NCBI GenBank assembly: GCA_963969345.1 | Contig: OZ017766.1 | Span: 1,240,001 to 1,304,000 of the forward strand | Direction of reading: 5' to 3' | Source of the DNA: Turbatrix aceti | Lineage: Eukaryota > Nematoda > Chromadorea > Rhabditida > Panagrolaimidae | Length of the DNA stretch: 64,000 nucleotides | In this document: piece after piece, positions 33,066 to 45,759 of the stretch | How the letters are laid out: every line of letters begins with the position of its first letter | Numbering within the stretch: position 1 is the first letter of the stretch | Notes under the pieces: model-generated | Databases searched by the model: none | What the model was told of the DNA's origin: nothing | Seen by the model: the letters and a program-made list of their open reading frames with translations, nothing else | Position numbers and translations under genes: made by a program

Positions 33066-35641
33066 ACAGACAGTGGCGCGTATGGTTGTAGAATTGAAAC
33101 TTCGACATTTTTTAAAATCTTAAAAGAAATGAATCAGAATTGTATTTTTGAGGAACGCAATACGATGTTTAAATTTTTCGTGGTCATGGGCAACTCCCCA
33201 CAAGGTCTTTCAATGAATCTACTGAAATAGAATGTATTTCTTTTGTTTGTTGTTTTTTGAATTTGGGTGCTAACAATCTGATTCGCAATGGAGTGTAAAA
33301 CATGAATCAGGAATCAAAGATTGTATTCGATAAGATCCCTGGAGCTCGCTGTTTTTTCAAATATCTTTTCACACAATCTGATTTCGTCGTTCGACTGGAC
33401 CGAAAATAAATGGGATTGTCCGTTGGCTGACTGACGCCAGAGGTTGCTGAGGAGAAAAAGTCGTACACACAGGCAGACGGGATGCTGGATCACAGAAGTA
33501 CACGTAGGTCGTCTTACCGAGTTGTGCGGTGCGCAAAGCATGTAGCGGACACGGAAAAATCAGTTGGTTTTCCTTCTTCTTCTTTTGCTGGACTGGACAG
33601 CTTTTTCACAGGAAAGAACAACAGACACACACACATACGCACACGTATACAGGCACATTCACGTAAGCAGACTAGCAAATAAGGTAAAAACGAACCGATG
33701 ATTTATCATCTGCTCGATTCTTTTGTGTCCTGTTGTCTCTGGATTGAACGTTGCTGTTTGATCTCACCTGAAATCACAATTTGTGTACAAAAACATGCAA
33801 CGCTTGTCTGTGTTTGCTTGATTCTGGTCTTTTATCGGTCTTTTTCCATTCATCTATTTTGTCGACTAACCAGATATGCAGAATTAGCTAAAAGCCTTTC
33901 TAGGTAGTTTTTTTTAAATAAATCCATTTTGTTTCAGCATTTTTAATTAAAAAAAACTTCAGTTTTGTGATGTTGCAAATCCGTGTTTTATCAAAAATAT
34001 TTCTAGCAATTGTTTGTTAGTCATCGTAGATTGTGATTTTCCGAGGATTATGTTATATTTATTGTCTATGACGCATGTTGCGTGAACATGTACGTACGTT
34101 TTTAAAGCTTTTGCAAAATTGATCGTTGTTATCACTTTCGTAAAAATTGATTGACTGTGCAGAACATTTGTTTTGAAAAAACATAGAAAAATGTTTTGAA
34201 AAATCAATTCGTAAGCATACCAACCACCTTTTTGAAAGTTTTGCATCATACCGATTCTGCAAAAAAGTTATCAGTTGATTTTGTATAATTTTTTGTATTT
34301 TAAAACATTTAAAAAAGATTTATTGAAACAGACCACATTTTCCAAATGAGTCTCATTATGTTCAGTCCGAAATTTAATTTTCTAATTGTCATCATATCGT
34401 CCATTGTTTTCAATTTCATTTACCCCCCCCCCCGCACCCCCCGTAAACCCGATAAGGCCTGGCATCCATCAGCTTGTCGATTGTTGTCCTCTCTTTTTTC
34501 TCGTTCATGAGCACATTCGCTTCATTTATTGTTCGTTGAAGCAATTCGCAGTGGCAGGCGGTGTATTCAGTTTTCTCCTTTTTACGTGTTTGAACAAAAA
34601 TCTATATAGATGAAAACGACAACATTGATGGAGCGATGATTATTCTTTCTTTTTTTTCTGCACTGTACATTTTTTGCTTGATCATTTTCACTTTTTTCTT
34701 TGCTTTTTTTCTGTCTCATGTGTCAATATTTCTGTTCTTTTCTGATAGAGCTCTGTGTAGACAATTTTTTTGCCGCCGCGGCAAATCATGCTCGGTCTCC
34801 GTCATCTTCGCCGTCTGCGGCAGCATCGGAGACTGCAGCCCATCTCATATTTTTCTTCTATTTGCCTTTCTCACAAATTATTCACAAAAAAAGAAAAACA
34901 AGTAGTTTCATTTTGAATTTTTGAGTTCTTGACCTCAGAAGTTTTGCTTATCTCAAATTTCATTTTTTGTCTATGAAAAATTCAAATGAAAAATATTCGT
35001 GAACGTAAATTATTATTTAAGGGTTACCATATTTTTTTGCCATTTTTTTAAATTTTTTGCTTGTTTTTCACATTTCTCTTATTTCGTAACTAAAATTATA
35101 CATCGTCGTGGAGTATTGAACTGATTTTGTAGTCCTTTTTTCGTGCATAATAACTTTTGGTTTTTGCTTTGTTACTCATGTGCGTTTGATGACATGAACA
35201 TTTTTAGACTCGTGTTGTGTTTTTTTTTCTCCCGTTAAAACGGATAATTTTCTAGCATTGTTATGTTTCTTTTTTTTTCATAATGCACTCGCAATAAAGA
35301 TTGTAGTTCCGGCTACTTCTTTTTATGGCCTACTTGTCTGAAAATTTTGAAAAAAATGTTTAATTTTTTGATTAAGCAAAAATGCTGTTAAAAAAACCAA
35401 ACCGGGCCCTGCAGTACTTCAGGTACTTACGCATAAATGATAACATGAGTGCTCAGAATGACTTGTTTGATTGTTCAGAGCTTATTGGCGTCGTGTTTGT
35501 CACCTGAAAGCTTACATATTTTCGTTTATCGTGATCACACTTTGTGCTCGGCCGTGCGTGAATTACAAATTATTTTGCAGCGCTCTGTGTGCCTGATCTT
35601 GGCGTCTGTAAGGATTGTTGTCCCAATGCCCCTGGCCTGCC

Positions 35642-38600
35642 ATGTTCAACTTCCACCACAAGCTGTCTACCTCGAGCCAATCCTCGTCACTCGGCGGCTA
35701 CACCCATCACCGGGGATCCTCGCGGCATGGCATCAACTGCATTGATTCCGAAAAAATGTTCATGGCCATGGAGAAGGGTAACAAAATCTACAAGCTGCTT
35801 TTGAACAAAAAATTTGATACCAGCTATCGATTGCTCTCTTTTTGCCGTGAAACCTATCAACTTGTTATCAGCAAGGATGCAAGCTGCCTGACAAGGGGCA
35901 GACAAACACTCGACATACAACACATCCGAGAAGCCCACACGCTGGATTACAAAATGAACTCCATGCACATCGAGGACAAGTGGAAGAGGGACAAGGAACT
36001 CAATCGTCTGGAGAGTGACATGATTCTCGTCATCAGCTACGGACAGGGATTTGTTTTGCACAATTGGATTTTTTTATGTAAGTAAATGCTTTTGTGGTCA
36101 TTTCTGATCAAGCGTTTAGGATTTTGAGGATTTTTAAAATTAAAATTAGATTTTTTTCTGTTTCCGATAACATTTCTTTATTACAGTCGAATCTAAAGAC
36201 GCTTGCAAACTATGGAGCCAAGGTGTGAACATGCTAATACAAGATTCAAAACACGTGTGTCACTACGTGAAGTTCGAACGCTGGTTAAAAAAACAGTTTA
36301 CATCCTTATGCACTCCTGAAGGCTTTGGGTATGTTTTTTTACCATAAAAAGATTTTTTAGCATTTTGCTAACATTTTATTTCTTACAGCATTACAATCCG
36401 TCAAATGAAGCCGTTCGTGCATTCTGCTTTGCAGTACAAATTGACCGCGGAAGATCTTCAAGAACTACCGGACGTATGTTTACATTCTGCGAAACCAGCG
36501 TACAATCTCTTTTTTAGGGTGAAATGGGTTTTGAATCTTTTGCATTAGCAGTGACAAAGTTACTTAATCTGGACCAAATCTTTGATTTGCACTTCAGCAA
36601 AAAACTACACCACGTAAGCAGAAGGATAGGTCTTGAGACGCTTTATCGCTTCTGGAAGAACGAACAGGAGGAGTCGTTTGCCGAAAAGCGAGAACACGTT
36701 GCCGATTTTTTGAGAGCTTATCTGAGAGACGTCAACCTGTCTCGGGACGTCATGGATCCCTACCTGACGTGCTTCGAGTTCGTGGATTACCTGTTTTCTG
36801 CTGAGAACAGCATTTTTGATCCGATAAACCTGTCTATTGTGCATGACATGACCAAGCCACTGGCCAATTACTGGGTCGCTTCGTCGCATAACACGTACTT
36901 GACCGGTGATCAACTCAAGTCCGAATCCAGCCTGGACGCTTACGGGCGGGCACTCATGATGGGATGCCGGTGCATAGAACTCGATTGCTGGGATGGACCC
37001 AAGAAAAATGGAGGCGAGGTTAGCGAGATTGTCATATATCATGGATACACGATGACCAGCAAGCTGAATCTTCGAGACGTGCTGTACACAATTCGGCACT
37101 ATGCCTTTGTTACCAGCGAGTAGGTTTAACGGCAGCAAAAAAAGACCTACCGTACTTTTTTCAGCTATCCGGTGATTTTATCGATCGAAGACAACTGCTC
37201 GGTGCCTGCCCAGCGTCTTATGGCCCAGGAGATCAAAGAAGCTCTAGGGGACCTACTTCTGATAGCACCAGTCTCAAAGGATGAAACCTGCCTTCCTTCT
37301 CCCGAAGCACTGAAAAAGAAAATTATCCTGAAGCATAAGAAAATCCGAATAGAATCTGATAGCAAAAATTTCGCAAGTTTTGATGAAGGTAATTTTTCAC
37401 GTTAACGAAAAAAAATGTTTTTTGTTTTTGCAGAAGATCTCGATATCCTGGCAATGGAATGTGAAAAACGTGGCGTACTGTATTTCAAAGATCCGGTTGA
37501 AAATGAATGGTCAAAACATGTATTTGTACTCTTCGATGACAGACTGTGCTACATCGACGCACCTGTTGATTCAGAAATTCTATCAATGAACAAGGACCGC
37601 GATTCGATATCGCAGAGTGGAGAGGATGAAACGCAGGAAAATATGCGGGATTTTGAAATTAAACCTGAAGAAATGCACTTTATCGAGGAGTGGTTTCACG
37701 GAAAAATCAGCGCTGCCATGGCAAAGTATCGACTTGAACAATCAGACAAGGCAGATGGCACTTTTCTGGTACGCGACAGCGAAACCTTCATTGGAGCCTA
37801 TACCCTGTCTTTTTGGTGAGAGTTTTAGGGGCTTTAAAAAAAGAAATTGAGGACCCTTAGGGAAGTCTATATCCGGGATATTTGATTTTAGAAAAATCGG
37901 ATTCCAGAGATTTGGCTTCAGATGTGTTTTTCATAAAATCCGATAAAGCGCTTACCGTTTTAGTCGAAACTGTCTACAAATTTATTTAGGGGGTTTCAGG
38001 GGACAAAGAATAAATACCATGGCGTACTCAAAATAAAAAAAAAATTGCAAGTATTTTTTTTTGCGAAAATAACCCGAAAATAAAGCACGAAAATTTTTTT
38101 CAAAAAATAGGCCACAGCCGCGGCCGGCCCGGCCTGAAAATTTAGGCCGGCCTGATTTTTAGGCCGGTTTAATGCCTTGGTGCGCACGCACACGAGCACA
38201 AAAAAGAGCGTTTTTTTGTCGTTTTGAATACAAATTAGGGATTAAACCCCCCCCCCCCCCCGACTGGCGTCGGGGACGGGGAGAGCCGGGGATAAAAGTA
38301 GTCGGGGACGGGGAAAATTTTCCCCGACTTCAACAACCTATTGAAAAAATTGAATAAAATGTGTAAAAAAAAGCTGTCAATTTTTCGTTAAACAAAAAAT
38401 TAGGCATATTTTGGACGAATTTTTCACATTTTTTTTCGCGGGGACAGAATCTGTCGGGGACGGGGAATTTTTTCACCGTCGGGGGGCAAGATCTGTCGAG
38501 GGACGGGAAGCTTTCCTCGGAGACACCCTCGGGGAATTCCCCGAGGGCCGGGGGGGGAGTTGAATCCCTACTACAAATCGAGATCTAGGAGGCGAGGGGA

Positions 38601-41158
38601 AATCTACGATTTTTTTCTGAAATACTTATTCGACGCAGAAAAAAACGGGCTTTCAGATAGGGTATGGTTTATATTGTCCATTTTGCAATATAAAGATATG
38701 GCAGCCGATTTTGTGACCCCGAAATTCAAAACAAAATACTTGCAGTTGTTTTTTATAACTCTGAGTACGCCATCGTGTTCCTTGTCCGCTGAAACCCCCC
38801 TAAACAAATTTTTAGACAGTTTTTTTATTTTTTAGCCACGGCAATCAAGTTCATCACTGTCGAATCGTAACAAAGCAGTACGAGGGAGAGCGGCAATACA
38901 CACTAACTGACAAGGTGATCAAAGCGACGCTCTACGAACTCATCACCTACTACATGCAGCACCAGCTGGACGCCTACAAATTCCAAGTCCTCCTGACCAC
39001 CCCCTGCCCTCAGCCCCAGCCCCACCTCAAACAGCCATGGTTCTGTGCCAACCTGCCCAAGCAGCGCGCGGAGGAACTCCTCAGCGCTGTCCATGAAGAT
39101 GGGGCTTTTCTCATTCGATACTCATCTTCCGATCCGTCGGTATTCGTCCTCTCGCTTCGCTTTGACAACGAATTCTGGCACTACAGACTGAAGCGTGATG
39201 GACGAATTTTTGTGGTGAACCAAACTGTGTTCGAGAATCTAAATCAACTAGTCGAGTATTTCTCGTGTCACGATTTTGTTCGTGGCGTTTGGCTAAAATT
39301 CCCCGTCAATGAAGACAACGTCGGACAGTACGTCTCGACGGCACAAGTCTCTTCTCAGGGCTGCTACATGGATATCCGTGATTTCGAAAAAGAGTTTGAC
39401 GCTGTTGCTATTGTACCGTACATCGGGACAACGCCTGACTCGCTGACGTTTCCGGCAAACGCGGTCATCAAGGTGATACGCAAAGAACCTGACGTCTGGA
39501 AGGGAAGGTACAAGAATGACGTCGGATGGTTTCCTTCCCACGTGGTCAAGGAGGTTTCAAGATCAACGCCGGAGAGCAATTACAAGGCTATTGACCTGCT
39601 CAATAGCATCGTGGAACGGGTCAGTCTTCATTTTTTCAATTTAAAACCAAATGTATTTTTTAGAAAGAAACCGACCGCCCCAACGCCTTTAGCGTAGCTT
39701 CTGTCAACCACTGGGACACGTCCGAATACGTCCTAGCAGCCGAAACGTTTGACGAAATGCAAGAGTGGATCCAGCACATAACCGACGTTGTCCGCTCCAC
39801 GACCACCCGGGTGCAGCAGCTTCGGTCGAAAGAAAAGACCCTCCGCATCGCCGCCGAACTCAGCAACCTCGTCGTCTACTGCCAGGCCGTGCCGTTCAAT
39901 CCCAACTTTGTGCGCGAGAATCACTTTTACGAGATGTGCTCGTTCAGTGAGTCGAAGCACGAAAAACTCATCGAAAAAGGTCTCCAGCAATTCAACGTTC
40001 GGCACCTTTCACGCGTATATCCGCAGGCGAGTCGCCTGACATCGACCAATTTTTCTCCGATTCCGATGTGGAATACAGGGTGCCACATGGTTGCCCTCAA
40101 CTACCAGACAGGTGACCGCGCTATGCAGCTCAGTCAGGGAAGATTCTCCGCCAACGGCAGGTGTGGCTACGTGCTCAAGCCGCAGTATCTCATGGACGAA
40201 ACCTTCAAACTCGACAACAAGGATTCTGTGAAGGGCAACTGTCCGCTCATCATGACGATACACGTCATCGCAGGGCGGCAACTCTGTCGTAGGGACAAAT
40301 CCAAGGGCATATGTTCGCCCTGCGTCACCGTCGAAGTCATCGGTCTGCCCTTTGACTGCCACCTGCAGCGGACCAATTCTATAGCCTCCAACGGACTGAA
40401 TCCCTACTTCAACGAGATTTTCATGTTTCGTATCCACTGTCCCGAAGTCGCGATGCTGCGCTTCAACGTAGATGACGCGGACTTTATGGGCGCAAAAAAC
40501 GATCCGTTCATTGGGCAGGCGGTATTTCCTGTGGATTGTCTAAGGGGTGGCTTTCGGTCCGTGCCGTTGCTAAATCAATTCTCTGAGCCGCTCGAGTTGT
40601 CGGCGTTGCTTGTACATATTGATATCAAGTAAGTGTTTTTCATCTTTTCTGTATGATTTAAAATTTTATATAAAGGTTGAAAAATACTTTTGCTTTTTCT
40701 AATTTTTTAATTTTTTTTAGATTTGTGTTATTTTAATAGAAACTGCAAATAGATATTATGCTTATAAATTGTTCTCAATTTTCAGAGTTTCCGACATCAA
40801 GGTAGTCTCAGGAGCACATAAATACCTCCAAAACGGCCGAACTATCGTAGAGTGCTCTTCAGCGCCACAACTGGTCTCTGCCAATTCTCTGACAGCAAGC
40901 AGGTCGTCGAGAAGCATGAGTGTCGCTTCTTCGCCCGGCGTCGTCGTACCAGCCTCTTCCTCGCCGGTGCCTACGTCGCCCCGGCACCTGCCTCACCAGA
41001 GCAGCTCAATCGACCTATCCTCACCCCCGGCAACGCCTTCATCGGTCTCTCGCCTGAGTACAAACTATCGAACGGGATCTACGGATTCCGAGACATCGCT
41101 GGTACCCCGAAAGTCATCTTCTGCTGCAATCAAACGTATTTTTCGTATGGGGCGGTAG
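35642..41158 (+). CDS. PLCG1: Phospholipase C-gamma
   Basis: Nine exons (35642-36077, 36187-36328, 36389-36473, 36518-37119, 37165-37388, 37434-37815, 38836-39619, 39664-40628, 40786-41158) total 1331 codons; human PLC-gamma-1 has about 1290 residues. It cleaves PIP2 to IP3 and diacylglycerol downstream of tyrosine kinases. Domains in order: N-terminal PH (to about 150), EF hands (150-320), X-box (about 329-475) with catalytic His in ASSHNTYLTG (about 346) and IYHGYT (about 395), N-terminal SH2 (about 581-690, FLVRDSETF), C-terminal SH2 (about 692-790, FLIRYSSSD), SH3 (about 809-865, ending WFPSHVV), second PH half, Y-box (about 953-1065) and C2 (about 1081-1200). A Ser-rich tail of about 120 residues ends FRMGR. 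In the first SH2, the usual SFW is SFC at the exon 6/7 junction. Intron 6 is 1020 nt and holds an inverted-repeat element. Symbol given by family; the exact vertebrate paralogue is not implied. Confidence 0.96.
37970..38819. mobile_element. 850-bp inverted-repeat element in PLC-gamma intron 6
   Basis: The segment at 37970-38058 (CTGTCTACAAATTTATTTAG...) is repeated in inverted orientation at 38732-38819 with about 80 percent visible identity over roughly 85 bp, so this is a foldback or MITE-like element. Its interior has GGCCGG palindromes (38110-38165) and a G-rich GGGGACGGGGA array. Just outside its left end (about 37880-37945) is a block shared with the giant palindrome at 47352-48986. No transposase is seen. 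Confidence 0.75.
38240..38570. repeat. TCGGGGACGGGGA repeat array with C- and G-runs
   Basis: About five copies of TCGGGGACGGGGA or variants, plus inverse copies (TCCCCGAC), a 14-base C-run at about 38249-38262 and a G-run near 38550. The array has clear G-quadruplex potential and lies inside the intronic inverted-repeat element. Confidence 0.7.
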
Positions 41159-41632
41159 AGGACGTAACTGTGTAATTGTATTTTACCAGATTTTATTTAG
41201 CTTTTGGGTTAGTTGAAGCTTTTTTAACATTTGCCTAAAAAAGTTTTGAAAAAGACGTATTATTTCCTTCCATGAACGTGTATTTAATTAAATATGTATT
41301 TTTTGAATTCATGGTTTCCGATAATTCTTTCACAGATGTCAAAAATATAAAAAACGCAAAATATGAAAAAAAACGATATTTTCAAGTGCTTGAAATTTTT
41401 GGCAATTACGGTTAATTTTTAAATTTGAACAAATTATCGATAACCATTTGAATTTAAACAGAGAACAAGCAAGCAAGCACTAACAAACAAATGATCAGAC
41501 CAACAATGAAGGTAAGACGGCTCAAATTCCCACATGTACATATGTATTTATGAAAAATGTTTTTACCTCTATGTTGTTGTTGGTTATGGTATTTATACAT
41601 AGATCTCGAGAGTTACGGTCAATAAGCATTTA
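41159..41632. other. Convergent intergenic gap PLC-gamma / SLC41
   Basis: Two 3' flanks in AT-rich sequence; no gene seen. Confidence 0.45.
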
Positions 41633-43503
41633 TTACGCCTTTTGAGTCGTGAAATGCAAATTTTTAATGGTGGTTGCGAGTGTTGTGGTCTCCAGTGGAT
41701 ACTCACCGATGCTGGATGGGGATACCTGCGCGAGCATCCAAAACAACAGGCAGAGGAATCCGGTGCCAAAGACGTCGCTGATAGCGGTGAGCAGCGGAAT
41801 GGCGCAGTTGTCCGGATCGGTGCCAAAGCGCCACAAAGCGAACACGAGAACCTGTGCAATGTAGAGCACGAGGCTGATCTAAAAATAAGGATAAAATCAG
41901 TTGAAAAAACGTTGAACCTGCCTGAAGGAAGACAACGGCAAGATAGCCGCCTAGCAAGAGGAAGTTAAACAACTCCAGATGCTGACTGATACATATGATC
42001 AAAGCACAGAAACCGAACTGCAGCGGCAGTGACAGGAAAATGAGCAGCAAAGCAGTTCGACTGTGGATGTCATGTCCATTATAGGCGTTGAGCGGATTGA
42101 GTCGCTTACAGATGTTGTCATCCGTTGGCACAACGCCTGGCTTATGGAATTCCGCGTGGAAGCAGGTGGACATCCGACTGCACTGAACGGCCCCCCGGTT
42201 GCCAGCAAATCCCGCGATCAGGGGTTGGAAGAGAGTCACGTTCGGGAATTGCTGAACAGCGGACTCCAAAAGGTATCCTCCCACAGACGAGATAGCAAGG
42301 GCAAAGACGACCGGGATCCAGCCCCAGAGAAAACTGGATCGCGTCCTGGGCTCTTTGTAGGCAACATATCCCAGCACGAAGGTTACGCAGGATACTGTGA
42401 GGATTATGAGCGCACTGATGTACAAATTTTTAGAGAAGAAGTGCTGCTGCATTGTGCCGATGCCAGTCTGGAAGAGTGAGAGATTTGGATATGCGAACGT
42501 CCGAAAAATTTTTTACTTACGAACAATACTAGGGTCAAGAAATCCCCCAGACTGGCCGCCATAGGAGCGATCACGTTGTCGGGGTTGATTCGGTACTTCT
42601 TAGCTAACAGCACCATGCAGACAATGCAGAGGCCAAGGCACATGGCTGAGATCATGGCAGCAAGCATGGCGGTTGAGCAGATGAGCAGAATTTTTCTGTA
42701 ATAATGTAAGAATGTTTCAAATTAAATTTTATGTATGAAAATTATTTTTCCATTTTTTTTGGTTAAGAAACGATGTTTTTCAAAGAATATTTTTTTGAAA
42801 AAAACTACTATTTTTTGAACGAAATTCAAAAATTAGTATTTTTAACTCACTGTGTAGTAAGGTTGCTGTTTTCCCTAAAAAATGATACGGTCAGCGTGAT
42901 GATAGCAGCAACGAAGGAAAGTACGCTGGAATGAGTGATGACGAGAGCCATGTTGCAGAACAGGATGGTAGACCGCTGACCGGGGTGATCGAGGCGTCCG
43001 AGATTGGCGTTGGTCGAGAGTCGTGAAGCCAGCATCATCTCGAGATTGCCCTTCATGCCTAGCAAAATGGGTGTCAGCATCATGGCTTCTCTGTTGTTGC
43101 CGTAGAAGGTGCCATCCTGCACTGCGTTGAGGAAGAGGCCCACGCAGATGAGGCCGAGTGCCGCCAACGATAGAGGGAAAACGCTCTAAAAAATCGTTTT
43201 TTGAGAATTGGACACTGGAAAAAATACCTGCAGTATAAACTTGGTCATCGTCTCGTGGCTGATGTCTCTCGCGTCTTCCGAATTCTGGGTAGCATCTGTC
43301 GAAGGTGGAGTAGGGGTATTGGTGCTCGGCATCGGGACACTTATAGACGGCGGAGCGCCGTTATCTTTGCGATGCGTGCTTTTATCCGGCGACTGACCGC
43401 CAGTCTCCGTAGCGAGACCACCCGTACCGCCGGTGCCGGTGCCGGTGGTCCCTGAGCTCTTCGAATCCCCTGGCCGTTTGTCCTTTGTGTTTTCATGTGT
43501 CAT
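41633..43503 (-). CDS. SLC41-family magnesium transporter (MgtE-like)
   Basis: Five exons (43503-43228, 43185-42851, 42695-42521, 42467-41922, 41878-41633) give 525 residues in frame. SLC41 proteins are plasma-membrane Mg2+ transporters with two MgtE-like repeats. The first repeat has the diagnostic LLGMKGNLEMMLASRLSTNA and INPDNVIAPMAASLGDFLTL; the second has LIAGFAGNRGAVQCSRMST and TDPDNCAIPLLTAISDVFGTG, the paired (P)DN...P...SLGD/ISD helices. The N-terminal 90 residues are Ser/Thr/Gly/Pro-rich and disordered. The ATG at 43503 is the first clear start; the frame stays open upstream, so an earlier exon may exist. Intron 4 (41921-41879) appears to use a GC donor (CAG then GCAGGT); the nearby GT would shift the frame. 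The gene is head to head with alpha-tubulin. Confidence 0.9.
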
Positions 43504-44011
43504 TGACGGAGTCGAGGGTGGGGGGAGAGTTGTTGAATCTGGGAAAAGGCCGTTGTATAAGTTTTGTTGCTGTCTGTCTGTTGCGCGGGTGGTCACCAAC
43601 GTACGTGTACTAACATCTCTACACAGAAAAAAAGGCAGGAAAAAAGTTTTTGTATCGTACGGATAAAATTTGAATATCTGGATTTTTAGGGGATATATCA
43701 GTGAAAATTTGCATTTCTTGAGAGTTTAGATGCAAAAAGAACATTTTTTTGAATTCTAAAAACTGCCTGGCACAAGCTAAATCCATGACAACTTGCATTC
43801 ATTTGACGAATGAAATAAGAGAGAGGGGCCTCTGTCTCATCCACCTCTTCCCTCCGCTGTGTCTCTCAGGATGCCCCGGATGAACACGGATGTATCATAG
43901 CAACAGGCAATACTATTCGGCGCTACTTAAGCCCTGCCTGAGGCTAGAGCTTTATTTTCAGAGCTTAAAAGTGTATACTAACTTTTTATTTTTTTTCACT
44001 ACCTGGAATCC
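43504..44011. promoter_or_regulatory. Head-to-head intergenic region SLC41 / alpha-tubulin
   Basis: 508 bp between divergent starts. A CT-rich patch lies at 43830-43870, and no unambiguous TATA box is visible. It likely contains both promoters. Confidence 0.35.
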
Positions 44012-45481
44012 ATGAATCAAAGAGCTGTAAGTATTCTGAAAATACGTTTTGGCTTTGAATTTTTAAAAATGTTTTAGCGTGAGGTAATTTCGATCCACGT
44101 CGGTCAGGCAGGTGTCCAGATCGGCAACGCTTGCTGGGAGCTCTACTGCCTTGAGCACGGCATCCAGCCGGACGGCATGATGCCAGAAGACGACACGGTT
44201 GGCTTCGAAGACGATTCATTCAATACCTTCTTCTCCGAAACGTCCTCTGGCAAACACGTCCCCCGTGCCATATTTATTGATCTCGAGCCAACCCCAGTCG
44301 ATGAAATACGAACAGGCACCTACCGGCATCTCTTCCATCCTGAGCAACTCTTGACCGGGAAGGAAGATGCTGCAAACAACTACGCCCGAGGCCACTACAC
44401 CATTGGCAAGGAGATCATCGATGTATGCATGGATCGGGTCCGACGACTCGCCGAAAACTGCCGCGGACTCCAAGGATTCTTGGTATTTCACTCGTTTGGC
44501 GGAGGCACCGGGTCCGGGTTCACCGCACTTCTCATGGAAAGACTCAGTGTGGATTACGGCAAAAAAAGCAAACTTGCCTTTTGCATATATCCGGCACCCC
44601 AAATTTCGACAGCAGTCGTAGAGCCATACAACTCGGTTCTGACGACGCACACTACGCTGGAGCACTCAGATTGTAGCTTCATGGTCGACAATGAAGCGAT
44701 TTATGACATTTGTCGTCGGAACTTGGATCTCGCTCGACCGACGTATACGAATCTCAATCGGATAATAGCTCAGGTCATTTCTTCCATAACGGCTTCCCTA
44801 CGATTTGATGGGGCGCTGAATGTTGATTTGACAGAATTTCAGGTAATCATTTTTTTGCAAAAAATAGTTTTTGATTTTCATCAAATTTTTGTTTTTATTC
44901 AGACGAACCTTGTGCCGTACCCCCGAATTCATTTTCCTCTGACGACGTACGCTCCCATAATCTCCGCCGAAAAAGCGTATCACGAGCAAATGAGTGTCGG
45001 CGAGATCACGCAGCAGTGCTTCGAGCCGGGGGCGCAGATGGTCAAATGCGATCCGCGAAACGGCAAGTACATGGCGTGCTGTATGCTCTTCCGAGGCGAC
45101 GTCGTGCCGAAGGATGTCAACGCAGCCATCGCCCAGGTGAAGACGAAGCGATCCATTCGATTCGTCGACTGGTGTCCGACGGGTTTCAAGGTCGGCATCA
45201 ACTACCAGCCCCCGACCGTCGTGCCCGGAGGCGACCTAGCCAAGCTGCAGCGTGCCGTGTGCATGCTATCTAACACGACCGCCATTGCCGAGGCTTGGGC
45301 AAGGCTGGATCACAAGTTTGATCTCATGTACGCGAAACGAGCCTTCGTGCACTGGTACGTCGGCGAGGGCATGGAGGAAGGGGAGTTCAGCGAGGCCCGA
45401 GAAGACCTTGCTGCCCTGGAGAAGGACTACGAAGAAGTCGGCATCGACGACAGCCCTGATCTTTCTGAGGACGAATACTGA
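44012..45481 (+). CDS. Alpha-tubulin, divergent isotype
   Basis: Three exons (44012-44026, 44078-44842, 44903-45481) give 452 residues. Alpha-tubulin pairs with beta-tubulin in microtubules. Nearly the whole protein is canonical: [21 protein letters not shown], the GTP-binding GGGTGSG, the catalytic region [16 protein letters not shown], and the C-terminal [19 protein letters not shown]. Two departures are visible. The 15-nt first exon adds MNQRA before the usual RE(C/I)ISIHVG, so the conserved MRE(C/I) start used in tubulin autoregulation is absent. The residue at the acetylation site Lys40 is Asp ([14 protein letters not shown] against MPSDKTIGGGDDSF). The tail is short and acidic and ends in EY, so it can be detyrosinated. 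A specialised isotype is likely. Confidence 0.95.
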
Positions 45482-45719
45482 TCTCATTCTTTTCTCGTTC
45501 AATTGTGTTTTTGTGAGATAAAAAAATAGCATATGGAAAGAGACCAAACCTCAGTTTGCAGTGACCACTTGGGAACACACGACACAAACCGAGCGTCAGA
45601 GAGCAAATGAGACCAATCCCTGTGCTGCTGTTGTAAGATGAGTCACCCCTCAGACAGGTACCTAAGTAAGTCACGACAAACCCACCTGGCAGCTACAAAC
45701 ACCTCTTGAAGGTCGGGGG

Positions 45720-45727
45720 TATAAATT
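45720..45727 (+). promoter_or_regulatory. TATA box of the small secreted-peptide gene
   Basis: TATAAATT lies 33 bp upstream of a probable start near 45755 and 40 bp before the ATG at 45760, an ideal TATA spacing for a highly expressed secreted-peptide gene with a very short 5' UTR. Confidence 0.55.
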
Positions 45728-45759
45728 GACACTCGGTGCAGGACGGTATTGTCACCACA

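Larger units (their letters stand above)
31600..35641. other. 4 kb gene-free region upstream of PLC-gamma
   Basis: No supported gene. It contains two unusual repeat patches (32060-32260 and 32755-33070, listed separately), a C-run at 34430-34441, and very T-rich plus-strand sequence from about 34,600 to 35,300. Noncoding first exons of PLC-gamma may lie near 35,440-35,640. Confidence 0.45.

Noticed and set aside
37030..37050. Possible loss of the second catalytic His in PLC-gamma (YHGY instead of YHGH)
   Set aside because: The catalytic residue is the first His of the motif; PLC-delta enzymes also have YHGY, so activity is not expected to be lost.
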